Below are positions 53,315 through 61,657 of a stretch of DNA of 64,000 nucleotides, piece by piece. The notes below the pieces were generated by a model that did not search any database, was not told where the DNA came from, and was given only the letters and a program-made list of their open reading frames with translations. A program made the translations under genes and the position numbers. How positions within the stretch are numbered: the first letter of the stretch is position 1; the number at the start of each line of letters is the position of its first letter. This DNA comes from Bacteroidia bacterium (GTDB lineage: Bacteria > Bacteroidota > Bacteroidia > B-17B0 > Aurantibacillaceae): NCBI GenBank assembly GCA_016787785.1, contig JAEUTO010000011.1, positions 516,115-580,114 of the forward strand, in the 5' to 3' direction.

Positions 53315-53953
53315 TTATTGATCAAATTTATTATAGTTTGGCGGCACTGCTAAACTCGCGTCATCCGGCACCTTACGACCAATCTTAACTACTTCTAACT
53401 TCGTTAATAGTTTTCCATCGCTTATTTGCTTCTCTTCGCTTAACATTGGCATACAGCCTTCAGGAAGATCTTTGATCTGGTTAAAATAAATACTTTGTTT
53501 ATCTTTTCTGTTCCATAATTTGATCACAGGCACAAAAAAAGAAAATTTGTTTTCAGCTACCCAATAGGTGATCACCGTATTTTCATCTGTATTTTTTACA
53601 GTATACTCAACACATTTAATACCTTGTATTGTTTTAGTATCATTACCTTTTGTAACAGCGCAAACGCCTTTTACAATAGGAGGCGTCTCGCTTTTATGCT
53701 CACCCCAAACTTTGCGTTTTGGATTAACGAACTTTATTTTATTTTCGGTAAGGTCAAAAATAAAACTTCCCTCAATGGCATTTGATTTTTTGCCATACTG
53801 GTCAAGTTTAATTAATTTATCCTTTACAAGATAAATATTAGTGTTAGTGTCTTTTTGATTGTAGTATTTAAACTCAATACTTCCGTTAAAGTTTTGCGCA
53901 GTAATTGACGTCAAACCTAAACACAAAGTTAAAGCAAGTAAGATCTTTTTCAT
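53315..53953 (-). CDS. DUF4412-type secreted protein
   Basis: 212 residues; signal peptide MKKILLALTLCLGLTSITA. The body is an antiparallel beta structure typical of DUF4412/GLPGLI-like proteins: FNGSIEFKYYNQKDTNTNIYLVKDKLIKLDQYG, SFIFDLTENKIKFVNPKRKVW, and KTIQGIKCVEYTV with YWVAENKFSFF. The fold resembles outer-membrane lipoprotein carriers (LolA-like). Likely periplasmic. Molecular role unknown. Confidence 0.85.
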   Translation of the reverse strand: MKKILLALTLCLGLTSITAQNFNGSIEFKYYNQKDTNTNIYLVKDKLIKLDQYGKKSNAIEGSFIFDLTENKIKFVNPKRKVWGEHKSETPPIVKGVCAVTKGNDTKTIQGIKCVEYTVKNTDENTVITYWVAENKFSFFVPVIKLWNRKDKQSIYFNQIKDLPEGCMPMLSEEKQISDGKLLTKLEVVKIGRKVPDDASLAVPPNYNKFDQ

Positions 53954-54005
53954 TTTTAAAGAATTATTAGATTACTAAATTATGTATTTTCGGGATATTA
54001 TTACA

Positions 54006-54377
54006 ATGAAAAACGAAAATTCTCATAATTTAGGAGTTGAAGGCGAAAAAATAGCCAAAAAACATCTTTTAGACAAAGGTTATGAGATTTTGCAGCAAAA
54101 CTGGCGCTTCAAAAAGCTGGAGGTTGATCTAATAGCCTCTTATAAGGACCAGATAATTTTTGTGGAAGTAAAATCGAGAAGCACAAGCGATTTTGGAGAA
54201 CCCGAACTATTTGTTACCAAAAAAAAGCAAGGTTTTTTAGTTTCGGCAGCGCATGAGTATTTGGTGTCAAATAACATCGAGTTGGAGTGCCGTTTTGATG
54301 TCATCTCTGTTTTACAAAATAATAACACTACAAGTGTAAAACATTTAGAGGGAGCCTTTTATCCATCAATAAAGTAG
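54006..54377 (+). CDS. YraN/UPF0102 family protein (restriction-endonuclease-like fold)
   Basis: 123 residues from the ATG at 54006. An ATG at 53982 would add eight residues (MYFRDIIT) not seen in the family. Motifs: NLGVEGEKIAKKHLLDKGYEIL, then E-x-D-L-I-A (EVDLIASY), and FVEVKSRS. These give the D...ExK-type active site of the PD-(D/E)xK fold. Function in the family is unresolved, with links to DNA processing. It lies 17 bp before the pseudouridine synthase gene. Confidence 0.9.
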   Translation: MKNENSHNLGVEGEKIAKKHLLDKGYEILQQNWRFKKLEVDLIASYKDQIIFVEVKSRSTSDFGEPELFVTKKKQGFLVSAAHEYLVSNNIELECRFDVISVLQNNNTTSVKHLEGAFYPSIK

Positions 54378-54379
54378 CG

Positions 54380-54387
54380 TATATTTG
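54380..54387 (+). promoter_or_regulatory. Candidate -7 box 7 bp before the synthase start
   Basis: TATATTTG, a perfect TAnnTTTG, lies between the YraN stop and the ATG at 54395. Transcription would start almost at the ATG, so the synthase can be expressed from a near-leaderless message. Confidence 0.5.
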
Positions 54388-54394
54388 CCCTACC

Positions 54395-55864
54395 ATGCGT
54401 AAAACAAACAACAGTAGGTCAGGAGCAAGCAGTAAAGGAAAATCTTTTAAAACAAAAGACGCCAATAAAGCGTTCAAAAAACCTTTTGGCAAATCTTCAT
54501 ACAACGATAAGCCAAAAAGAGAAGGCGATTCTTTTTCTGATAAAGACGAGCGACCAAAAAAACGCTTCAACAGTTCAGAAGAAAGAACATCTTATAAAAA
54601 ATCTGAAGGTTCAGATAAAAAATACGGAGATAAAGCTAAAAGAAGTTTTGGAAATTCTGACGAGCGCAAGCCATTCAAAAAAAGTTATGGCGGCGATAAA
54701 GATTTTGGATTTAGCGATAAGCCAAAAAGAAACTTCGAAAGATCGGGCGAGAAAAAACCATACAAGAAAGATTTTGGCGATAAACCAAAAAGAAGTTTTG
54801 ATAATTCTGAAGAACGTAAACCATTTAAAAAAGAGTCTAAGTTTGGCGATAAGCCCCGCAAAAGCTTTGCCGGAAGTGATGATAGAAAACCCTTTAAAAA
54901 AGAATTTGGCGATAAGAAAAAAGATTTCGGTTTTAAAAAACCAGAAAGAAAATTTGATTCTCCAAAATTTGAAAAGGATGGTAAAAAACCCCACAGAAAA
55001 AGCAGCAGAAGCTTTAACGAAGATTCAGATAAAACAAAGCGTGTAAAGTTTGATGAATTTGAAGATGGAAAAACATTTTCAAACGCGTCAAAGGTCGATG
55101 GAGATAAAAAGAAATTTAAGAAACCCGATCTGGTAAAGAAAACCGCCAGTGCCGATGGTTTAACGCGTTTAAACAAATACCTGTCAAACGCCGGAATAGC
55201 TTCTCGCAGAGATGCCGATGTTTTAATTCAAAGCGGGGTAGTAAAAGTAAATGGTGTGGTAATAGATCAGCTCGGTTTTAAAATTAAAGCCGGAGACGTT
55301 GTTACTTATGGAGATGCAGCTGTAAAAAGCGAACGAAAAGTATATTTGTTATTGAACAAGCCTAAAGATTACATTACAACCGTTGATGATCCACAAGAAC
55401 GCAAGACCGTGATGGAGTTAATAAAAGGAGCCTGCAGAGAGCGTTTGTATCCCGTTGGTCGTCTTGACAGAAATACCACCGGATTATTGCTATTTACAAA
55501 TGATGGCGAGATAACTACAAAACTAACGCATCCAAAATATGGCGTTAAAAAAGTGTACCATGTAAGTTTAAATAAAGGCCTTAAAACCGAAGATTTTACC
55601 GCAATAACAGAGGGTGTTGAACTAGAAGATGGCATCGTAAAAGCCGATGATCTTGCTTTTGTTGGAGAAGGAAAAAAAGAGATAGGTATTGAGATACACA
55701 GTGGCCGTAACCGCATTGTAAGACGTTTATTTGAGCATTTGGGTTATGATGTTGTAAAGCTAGACAGGGTAGTTTTTGCGGGCTTAACTAAAAAAGATCT
55801 GCCTCGCGGAAAGCACCGTTTTTTAACGGCAAAAGAAATTGGCTTTTTGCAAATGATCGGATAA
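54395..55864 (+). CDS. rRNA pseudouridine synthase (RluB/RsuA type) with long charged N-terminus
   Basis: 489 residues. The C-terminal 240 are a complete enzyme: S4 RNA-binding domain (TRLNKYLSNAGIASRRDADVLI, about 253-300), then the RsuA-type catalytic domain with D358 in YPVGRLDRNTTGLLLFTNDG and the NRIVRRLFEHLGYDVVKLDRV motif. Residues 1-245 are a low-complexity, very basic and Ser/Asp-rich tail with repeated GDKPKRSFDNSEERKPFKK-like units, probably disordered and RNA-binding. Expected to modify 23S or 16S rRNA. Such extensions occur in this phylum, but this one equals the enzyme in length. Confidence 0.92.
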   Translation: MRKTNNSRSGASSKGKSFKTKDANKAFKKPFGKSSYNDKPKREGDSFSDKDERPKKRFNSSEERTSYKKSEGSDKKYGDKAKRSFGNSDERKPFKKSYGGDKDFGFSDKPKRNFERSGEKKPYKKDFGDKPKRSFDNSEERKPFKKESKFGDKPRKSFAGSDDRKPFKKEFGDKKKDFGFKKPERKFDSPKFEKDGKKPHRKSSRSFNEDSDKTKRVKFDEFEDGKTFSNASKVDGDKKKFKKPDLVKKTASADGLTRLNKYLSNAGIASRRDADVLIQSGVVKVNGVVIDQLGFKIKAGDVVTYGDAAVKSERKVYLLLNKPKDYITTVDDPQERKTVMELIKGACRERLYPVGRLDRNTTGLLLFTNDGEITTKLTHPKYGVKKVYHVSLNKGLKTEDFTAITEGVELEDGIVKADDLAFVGEGKKEIGIEIHSGRNRIVRRLFEHLGYDVVKLDRVVFAGLTKKDLPRGKHRFLTAKEIGFLQMIG

Positions 55865-55911
55865 TTTTTGTATTTTTAAAGTATAGAAAACCATTTTTTG
55901 AATTAATAATT

Positions 55912-57756
55912 ATGTGTGGAATTGTAGCATATATTGGTAATCGCGAAGCTTACCCTATTTTAATAAAAGGATTACAACGTTTGGAATATCGTGGATACGA
56001 TAGCGCCGGCGTTGCTATGATAAATAAAGCCGGAACGCTTAACGTTTATAAGCGTAAAGGCAAGGTAAGCGATTTGCTAACGTTTGTAAAGAATGAAGAT
56101 ACTACCGGTAATATTGGTATTGGTCACACACGCTGGGCTACACACGGCGAACCAAATGATGTAAACTCTCACCCGCATTATTCTCAAACAAAAGATCTTG
56201 TGATGATACACAACGGTATCATCGAAAATTATGCCGCTATTAAAGAGGGTTTAACAAAACGTGGGCATACATTTTTATCACAAACGGATACTGAAGTTCT
56301 TATACATTTAATTGAAGAAATTCAAAAGCACGATAATATGAAGCTTGGGCACGCTGTACAAGCCGCCTTAAAGCAGGTTATTGGTGCTTATGCTATTGTT
56401 GTGTTGGATAAAAATGATCCGGATTCTATCGTCGCAGCAAAAAAAGGCAGCCCTATGGTTATAGGTATTGGCACAGATGATTTTTTTATTGCCTCAGATG
56501 CTTCGCCAATTATTGAGTACACAAAAAATGTAGTGTATTTGGAAGATGAGCAGGTTGCTGTTTTAAGACGAGGACAGGAATTAAAGATCCGTAATTTAAA
56601 AGATAAAGAAGTTACGCCATACGTGCAGGAATTAACTTTAGAGATAGAATCTATTGAAAAAGGTGGATACGATCACTTCATGTTAAAAGAGATCTATGAG
56701 CAACCGCGTTCCGTTTTAGATAGTATGCGCGGCAGATTAAAAGCCCACGAAGGTGAAATTAAGATGGGTGGCATTGTTGATCATGAAAAGAAATTTGAAA
56801 AAGCAAAACGTATAATTTTTGTTGCCTGTGGTACTTCATGGCATGCCGGTTTAGTTGCAGAATATTTATTTGAAGAATTTGCACGCGTACCTGTTGAGGT
56901 AGAATATGCATCAGAGTTTAGATACAGGAATCCAATTATTTTTCAGGACGATATTGTTATTGCTATTTCACAAAGTGGCGAAACAGCAGATACATTAGCG
57001 GCAATTGAATTAGCAAAATCAAAAGGCGCAACGGTGCTTGGCGTTTGTAATGTTGTGGGTTCATCTATTGCGCGTGCAACACACGGTGGTAGTTATACAC
57101 ATGCTGGTCCTGAGATCGGGGTTGCATCAACAAAAGCGTTTACAGCGCAAGTAACAGTACTAACGCTTATGGCCTTGCATATGGCAAAAGTGCGCGGTAC
57201 TTTATCAGAGAGTCGTTACCGTCAATTGTGCTACGAAATGGAAGCTATTCCTTCTAAGATCGAAGAAGTATTAAAATTAAACGATCAGCTGCGTGAGATA
57301 GCGTTTATTCATAAAGATTCTAGTAACGCCTTATATTTAGGTCGTGGCGTTTCTTTTCCGGTAGCATTAGAAGGCGCCTTAAAACTAAAAGAAATTTCTT
57401 ACATCCACGCCGAAGGTTACCCTGCGGCAGAAATGAAACATGGCCCTATTGCATTAATTGACGAAGAGATGCCGGTATTTGTAATTGCCACCAAAGGTGC
57501 TAATTACGAAAAAGTGGTAAGTAACATACAAGAGGTAAAAGCCCGTAAAGGAAAAATTATTGCCGTTGTAACTTCAGGTGATATGGAAGTTAAAAATGTT
57601 GCAGATTATTGTATCGAGATCCCAGAGACGGATGAATTCCTTGTGCCGTTAATATCGGTTATACCTTTACAATTATTATCATACCACATTGCTGTAATGC
57701 GCGGCTGTAATGTAGATCAGCCAAGGAATTTAGCAAAGAGTGTTACGGTAGAATAA
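55912..57756 (+). CDS. glmS: Glutamine-fructose-6-phosphate aminotransferase (isomerising)
   Basis: 614 residues, full length. MCGIVAYIG exposes the N-terminal Cys nucleophile after Met removal; the GATase II domain continues with RLEYRGYDSAG and HTRWATHGEP. Two SIS domains follow (ACGTSWHAG, ISQSGETADTLAA, LGRGVSFPVALEGALKLKEISYIHAEG), ending in PRNLAKSVTVE. First committed step of UDP-GlcNAc synthesis for peptidoglycan and LPS. I saw no glmS ribozyme upstream, only 47 bp. The next ATG follows its stop directly. Confidence 0.98.
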   Translation: MCGIVAYIGNREAYPILIKGLQRLEYRGYDSAGVAMINKAGTLNVYKRKGKVSDLLTFVKNEDTTGNIGIGHTRWATHGEPNDVNSHPHYSQTKDLVMIHNGIIENYAAIKEGLTKRGHTFLSQTDTEVLIHLIEEIQKHDNMKLGHAVQAALKQVIGAYAIVVLDKNDPDSIVAAKKGSPMVIGIGTDDFFIASDASPIIEYTKNVVYLEDEQVAVLRRGQELKIRNLKDKEVTPYVQELTLEIESIEKGGYDHFMLKEIYEQPRSVLDSMRGRLKAHEGEIKMGGIVDHEKKFEKAKRIIFVACGTSWHAGLVAEYLFEEFARVPVEVEYASEFRYRNPIIFQDDIVIAISQSGETADTLAAIELAKSKGATVLGVCNVVGSSIARATHGGSYTHAGPEIGVASTKAFTAQVTVLTLMALHMAKVRGTLSESRYRQLCYEMEAIPSKIEEVLKLNDQLREIAFIHKDSSNALYLGRGVSFPVALEGALKLKEISYIHAEGYPAAEMKHGPIALIDEEMPVFVIATKGANYEKVVSNIQEVKARKGKIIAVVTSGDMEVKNVADYCIEIPETDEFLVPLISVIPLQLLSYHIAVMRGCNVDQPRNLAKSVTVE

Positions 57757-59280
57757 ATGTTCAGGCTTGCAATAATTACTTTTTTAGTTTCTTATTGTTT
57801 TTCTTTTTTTCCGCAAACCAGTTATAGTAGAGATTTTGAGGCACGTAAAAAGAACGTGCCTATTTCAATTATAAATAATAATCCCGGTTATTTTTTTTTA
57901 TTGCGTTATAATAAAGCAGCGCATGATATCACACTCGAAAGAAGAGCAAAGCCAAGCGCAGAGATCGTTGCTTTTACGCCCTTGAAATTAGACAGCGTTA
58001 ATGCAGATTGGTTTGATTATGAAAAACTTGATCATTTATTTTTTGAACACAATTACCAGGTTTATTTTTTATTTGAAAAAGTACTTAACTCCAAAAAAAC
58101 ACTTTACTTAAAGATCATTGATACACTTGGAAAAGCTTCAAGCTTTATAGAGCTTGCGAGCATTGAAAAAGAAAAAGGTGTTACGCGTGTTGATTTCGAA
58201 TATAAAAGAACACAAAACAATAATATTTTGATTGTGGCTTCTCAGGTCTACGGCAATTTTGTTGTAAAAAAACTTGCCCTACTCTTTGATATAGAAAAAC
58301 GGAAAATAATTTTAAAGAAAAAATTGCCTCTTGAGAATGATGCAACCGGTTATTCTATTGCCTTTGAGTGTAACCAAAGTAACGATCTGTTTTGTGTTTT
58401 CGTAAAAGCTCACATAGCATCTTTTAAACGAAAATACATGAATCACGCTCAAATGATGGTTCCGGTAATGTTCTTCGATTCGCTGGCCGTAGCAGGTTTT
58501 TTAGTTAACGCATCTTTGCCGATTAAAAGATATCTAGCTGTAAATAATGTATCGGCTTTAAACAGCATAAGATTACATGCTACACAAAATGAAGTTGTGG
58601 CTATTGCACATTTGGGCAAACAAGATGGATCGGGCGATATAAATACGTATTTTTTGAACCAAAAATTCACTGCCGATCTTTCCCGGGAACTATATTCTAC
58701 AATAACGCCTTTAAACGAAACGATAAAAGAAAGTTTAACTTTTTATGACGGTACAGATTATAAAGAAGCAAGTTCAAAGGAATACGATCATTTCAGAAAT
58801 TTTTTTGTAGGCGGTTGTGATTTTCAGATCTCAGAAAGAGTGGAGGACTATTATTACAAAGAACTCCTTGTATGGAAAAATAGTTTACAAACCGGAAAGA
58901 TAGAATATCAAAAAATCATTCCTCGTAAAATTTATTCTTTTCAGGGAAGAACGCGCTTTAAGAATATTGCAAAGGCTATGCCTTTTATTTATAAAGATAA
59001 ATTGCATTTTATGATCCTGGAAGCACCGGATAATTTTAAAAAAAATGCAAATGATTTTAACTTTCATCGTTTCAAAAAAGAGACAAATCTTGCGCGATCT
59101 AACTTAATGATGTACAAATTAAATGACGATGGGCGTTTAGAGAAAAAACTGATCTACCATAATGCCATTTTTGATGCGGTACCAATGCCTTACCAGGCAA
59201 GTGAACAAAAGGATGTAATACTTTATTTAGACGGAGGTAAGCGCGAAAAGTTTGCTATTTTAAAACTTGATCAACTTTAG
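57757..59280 (+). CDS. Secreted protein of unknown function, coupled to glmS
   Basis: 507 residues starting at the base after the glmS stop (TAA|ATG). Signal peptide about 1-22 (MFRLAIITFLVSYCFSFFPQ). The rest alternates strands with charged loops and looks like a beta-propeller (RTQNNNILIVASQVYG, RLHATQNEVVAIAHLG, KAMPFIYKDKLHFMILEA), but no named repeat is evident. No T9SS domain. Its 3' end overlaps the convergent DUF4296 gene by 26 bp. Function unknown. Confidence 0.8.
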   Translation: MFRLAIITFLVSYCFSFFPQTSYSRDFEARKKNVPISIINNNPGYFFLLRYNKAAHDITLERRAKPSAEIVAFTPLKLDSVNADWFDYEKLDHLFFEHNYQVYFLFEKVLNSKKTLYLKIIDTLGKASSFIELASIEKEKGVTRVDFEYKRTQNNNILIVASQVYGNFVVKKLALLFDIEKRKIILKKKLPLENDATGYSIAFECNQSNDLFCVFVKAHIASFKRKYMNHAQMMVPVMFFDSLAVAGFLVNASLPIKRYLAVNNVSALNSIRLHATQNEVVAIAHLGKQDGSGDINTYFLNQKFTADLSRELYSTITPLNETIKESLTFYDGTDYKEASSKEYDHFRNFFVGGCDFQISERVEDYYYKELLVWKNSLQTGKIEYQKIIPRKIYSFQGRTRFKNIAKAMPFIYKDKLHFMILEAPDNFKKNANDFNFHRFKKETNLARSNLMMYKLNDDGRLEKKLIYHNAIFDAVPMPYQASEQKDVILYLDGGKREKFAILKLDQL

Positions 59281-59644
59281 CTGTATCTTTTTTAACCTGC
59301 ATTTTACTTAAGGAAGTTAGAACGTTTTCGTAAACTTTTTTATACAAGCCTGGATGTTTAGAATAAAAAACAATTGCAGAATCATATTGCGCTCTTGTAA
59401 CTTTATTTTCGACAAGTGGGTCAAACGCATAAGTAGAATCAAGTCTTTCTGAAGGAACATTTTTTACATTGATATTGCTTGCGCTTTCTGCCAAAGCAAA
59501 ATCGAGAAGTACTTTCGTGAATGTTTCTTCGTTTAATATATTATCGGGTATTGTATTTTTATCCTCTTCACTTTGTCCGCAAGCGAATACGAAAAAAAGC
59601 GTTAGCGGCAACAGTATTATTTTTTTGACAAAAGAAACGCTCAT
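59255..59644 (-). CDS. DUF4296 lipoprotein
   Basis: 129 residues. Lipobox FFVFAC (C22). DUF4296 pattern: IPDNILNEETFTKVLLDFALAESA, a variable middle, then TRAQYDSAIVFYSKHPGLYKKVYENVL. A Bacteroidota-specific family of unknown function, likely envelope-associated. It lies 3 bp downstream of the L,D-transpeptidase gene on the same strand, so the two probably form an operon. The 3' end is antisense to the end of the upstream convergent gene. Confidence 0.88.
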   Translation of the reverse strand: MSVSFVKKIILLPLTLFFVFACGQSEEDKNTIPDNILNEETFTKVLLDFALAESASNINVKNVPSERLDSTYAFDPLVENKVTRAQYDSAIVFYSKHPGLYKKVYENVLTSLSKMQVKKDTAKVDQVLK

Positions 59645-59647
59645 TTA

Positions 59648-60412
59648 TTATTCGGTAAAAATATAATCTCCTGTTTTGTTAATTGTGATCTTTGGTAAGG
59701 TATTGGTTTTATCGAAATGCGCATAAGGTTTTTTTAATGTCTCCCAAAATTTATTTTTTTCTGCATCGTATTTGTTTGTGAGCATTTCATTATTTTTTTC
59801 ATTGAACCTGCAAGGGTAAATGGCCATTTTTGTTATATTTTTTTTATTCATTGCTTCTGTTGCCAAAATATACACTTCTTCCACCGGGTCATTTTCTAAA
59901 GGAATGCAGCCAATAGTAACACAATGGCCGTGTATCATAATATCACCACCCGCGTCTGTAGCTGTTTTTTTGATCCTATCGCTTTGATTAGGGTAATTTA
60001 TTTTTACAGCTAAATGATAGCTGCTGTTTGGATTAAAAGTGGCTATCTCGTAAAAGCCTTCGGGCACCTGGTAATCGCCTTGTTTTCTTTTTGGGCCAAG
60101 ATCGCCGCTTGAAGCACAAATAGAAATGGTTTTTAACAACGTATATTTTTGGTCTGCTTTATTTTTAACCCAAACTTCAAATTCCTTTTCAAGTTTAAAG
60201 ATGCGGAAGTAAACCTCGAAATTATCCTTGTTAATTTTTTTAGCCGCTAGTTCTGCCTGCAGATTTACCCATTTTTTGTCGTATGCTGTTCTTACCCGCT
60301 TATTACTGAGTTGGGCAGTTTTAAAGCCGTCATCAAAGGTAGAGCGAAAGGAGAACAGTGAAATAAGCGTAACTAACAGGCAAGTATTGATAATCTTTTT
60401 TTTCATGTTCAC
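59648..60412 (-). CDS. L,D-transpeptidase family protein (YkuD domain)
   Basis: 254 residues (a second in-frame ATG two codons later is equally possible). Signal peptide about 1-26. The YkuD domain spans about 60-200: FEVYFRIFKLEKEFEVWVK, GDYQVPEGFYEIATFNP, and the catalytic motif IMIHGHCVTIGCIPL with nucleophile Cys and partner His. By family it crosslinks or trims peptidoglycan, or attaches proteins to it, in the periplasm. Pro replaces the usual Arg after GCI, as in the longer subgroup seen in other Gram-negatives. Confidence 0.9.
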   Translation of the reverse strand: MNMKKKIINTCLLVTLISLFSFRSTFDDGFKTAQLSNKRVRTAYDKKWVNLQAELAAKKINKDNFEVYFRIFKLEKEFEVWVKNKADQKYTLLKTISICASSGDLGPKRKQGDYQVPEGFYEIATFNPNSSYHLAVKINYPNQSDRIKKTATDAGGDIMIHGHCVTIGCIPLENDPVEEVYILATEAMNKKNITKMAIYPCRFNEKNNEMLTNKYDAEKNKFWETLKKPYAHFDKTNTLPKITINKTGDYIFTE

Positions 60413-60431
60413 TTTAGCTGTTTTTATGATC

Positions 60432-60439
60432 TATTTTTG
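60432..60439 (+). promoter_or_regulatory. Candidate divIC promoter (-7 box)
   Basis: TATTTTTG, a perfect TAnnTTTG, lies 16 bp before the ATG at 60456 and between the divergent L,D-transpeptidase and divIC genes. It supports the short start for the latter. Confidence 0.5.
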
Positions 60440-60455
60440 TTACATTAAATTTAGC

Positions 60456-60740
60456 ATGTTTTTAATTAAGATCATTCGAAATAAATATTTTTTAACGATA
60501 ATTGGAATTATTGTGTGGCTACTTTTTTTTGATAAGAACGATGTTGTTACACAGTTTGACCTTATTCAAAAGCGGAACAAACTTCAAAAAGAAAAAGAAT
60601 ATTACATTTCGGAAATTGAGAATAACAGAGCTAATTTAAGCGAATTGCAAACTAATACAAAAAGTCTTGAAATTTTTGCGCGCGAAAAATATCTAATGAA
60701 AAAGGATAACGAGGACGTTTTTGTTTTTGTAACAAAATAA
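60456..60740 (+). CDS. Septum formation initiator protein (DivIC/FtsB-like)
   Basis: 94 residues. One N-terminal membrane helix (about 11-26) is followed by a coiled coil (about 32-70; QKRNKLQKEKEYYISEIENNRANL) and the family end motif LEIFAREKYLMKKDNEDVFVFV. Longer in-frame starts exist up to 60228, but they run antisense through the L,D-transpeptidase gene and are not supported. Part of the FtsL/DivIC/FtsQ-type divisome subcomplex at midcell. Its stop lies 1 bp from the convergent ferritin stop. Confidence 0.9.
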   Translation: MFLIKIIRNKYFLTIIGIIVWLLFFDKNDVVTQFDLIQKRNKLQKEKEYYISEIENNRANLSELQTNTKSLEIFAREKYLMKKDNEDVFVFVTK

Positions 60741-60741
60741 A

Positions 60742-61275
60742 CTATTTTTCTGTCTTACCAGTTTTAGCTTCTTTTGCAGCTTCAGTTTTTGCCATTCCTT
60801 CAAGATCTCTGTCAAAGAAATAAAGCCCACTTTTATCGTCACCAATTAATTTCAGTTTATCTACGATCTGTCTTGCTAAAGCTTCTTCTTCAATTTGTTC
60901 GCTAACGTACCATTGTAAAAAATTATGTGTAGTATAATCTTTTTCCTTTAAGGTAATTTCAACAAGATTATTTATTTCGGCAGTAACTTTCATTTCATGT
61001 TTAAGAATTTCTTCAAAAACAGATTTTACAGATTTAAAAGTCACCGGAGGTTGTTTTAATGCAGGTACTATGCCATGCCCGCCACGTTCATTAACGAATT
61101 TAAGCAGTTTTAGCATATGCATACGCTCTTCATCAGTGTGCACGTATAAGAATGCTGAAACGCCATTTAAACCTTGTGTTTCTGCCCAACTTGCCATTGC
61201 AAGATAATATTGGGAAGAAGAACCTTCCATTTCAATTTGTTTATTTAATGCTGCACTAACTTTAGCTGATAACAT
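60742..61275 (-). CDS. ftnA: Non-haem ferritin
   Basis: 177 residues. Four-helix ferritin with di-iron ligands in NKQIEMEGSSSQYYLAMASW, HTDEERMHM and WYVSEQIEEEALARQIVDKL. The LYFFDRDL type ending fits bacterial FtnA. It is followed by an Ala/Lys/Glu tail of about 15 residues. Oxidises and stores iron in a 24-mer cage. A perfect -7 box lies 15 bp upstream. Confidence 0.95.
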   Translation of the reverse strand: MLSAKVSAALNKQIEMEGSSSQYYLAMASWAETQGLNGVSAFLYVHTDEERMHMLKLLKFVNERGGHGIVPALKQPPVTFKSVKSVFEEILKHEMKVTAEINNLVEITLKEKDYTTHNFLQWYVSEQIEEEALARQIVDKLKLIGDDKSGLYFFDRDLEGMAKTEAAKEAKTGKTEK

Positions 61276-61657
61276 AGTCTATTTTTTTACAAATATACCT
61301 AAAATATATATTGGTTTATTTTGTTGAAAAGCGCTGTTTTATTTCTTGTTATGAAAGTTCTTTGAAGTAAGTTTTTTAACCATTTCATGTTTCCATTGAA
61401 GCCCAAAAAAGTACGCAATAAAGATGTATAGTTTTAGAAAAAGTGCGGAAAAACGGTCAAATTGACCCCATTTTTAGCGGCCGTTCCGCCGTCCCAAGGC
61501 CTACGGTAATATCTGCAAAATTAGGCTGTTAACACCTAATTAACAGGTTTTCAACAGTTTTTTGTTTTCAGCCAATTATTGAATGGTCAATTTGAATGAG
61601 TGAACGATTTTTATTCAAGCCCTAATCTACTTAGTTTTAACAAAAATTGGAATACCT
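61276..61657. other. 382-bp intergenic region before the adhesin gene
   Basis: Contains the ferritin promoter box at its left end, and overlapping short inverted repeats at 61521-61546 (ttagg...cctaa and ctgttaa...ttaacag). No ORF, RNA gene or exact TAnnTTTG box for the adhesin was seen. A long leader or an alternative promoter type is possible. Confidence 0.5.
61290..61297 (-). promoter_or_regulatory. Candidate ferritin promoter (-7 box)
   Basis: On the minus strand this reads TATATTTG, a perfect TAnnTTTG, 14 bp before the ferritin ATG. No Fur-type box recognised next to it. Confidence 0.5.

Noticed and set aside
54485..55176. Long antisense and alternative-frame ORFs
   Set aside because: They arise from the Lys/Ser/Asp-rich repeated codons of the pseudouridine synthase N-terminus and encode only low-complexity Phe/Ser- or Lys/Ile-rich text.
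55865..55911. glmS ribozyme
   Set aside because: The gap is only 47 bp, AT-rich and too short for the ribozyme.
60228..60455. Longer N-terminus for the DivIC/FtsB-like protein
   Set aside because: The extension is antisense to the L,D-transpeptidase gene, and family proteins start at the membrane helix encoded from 60456.
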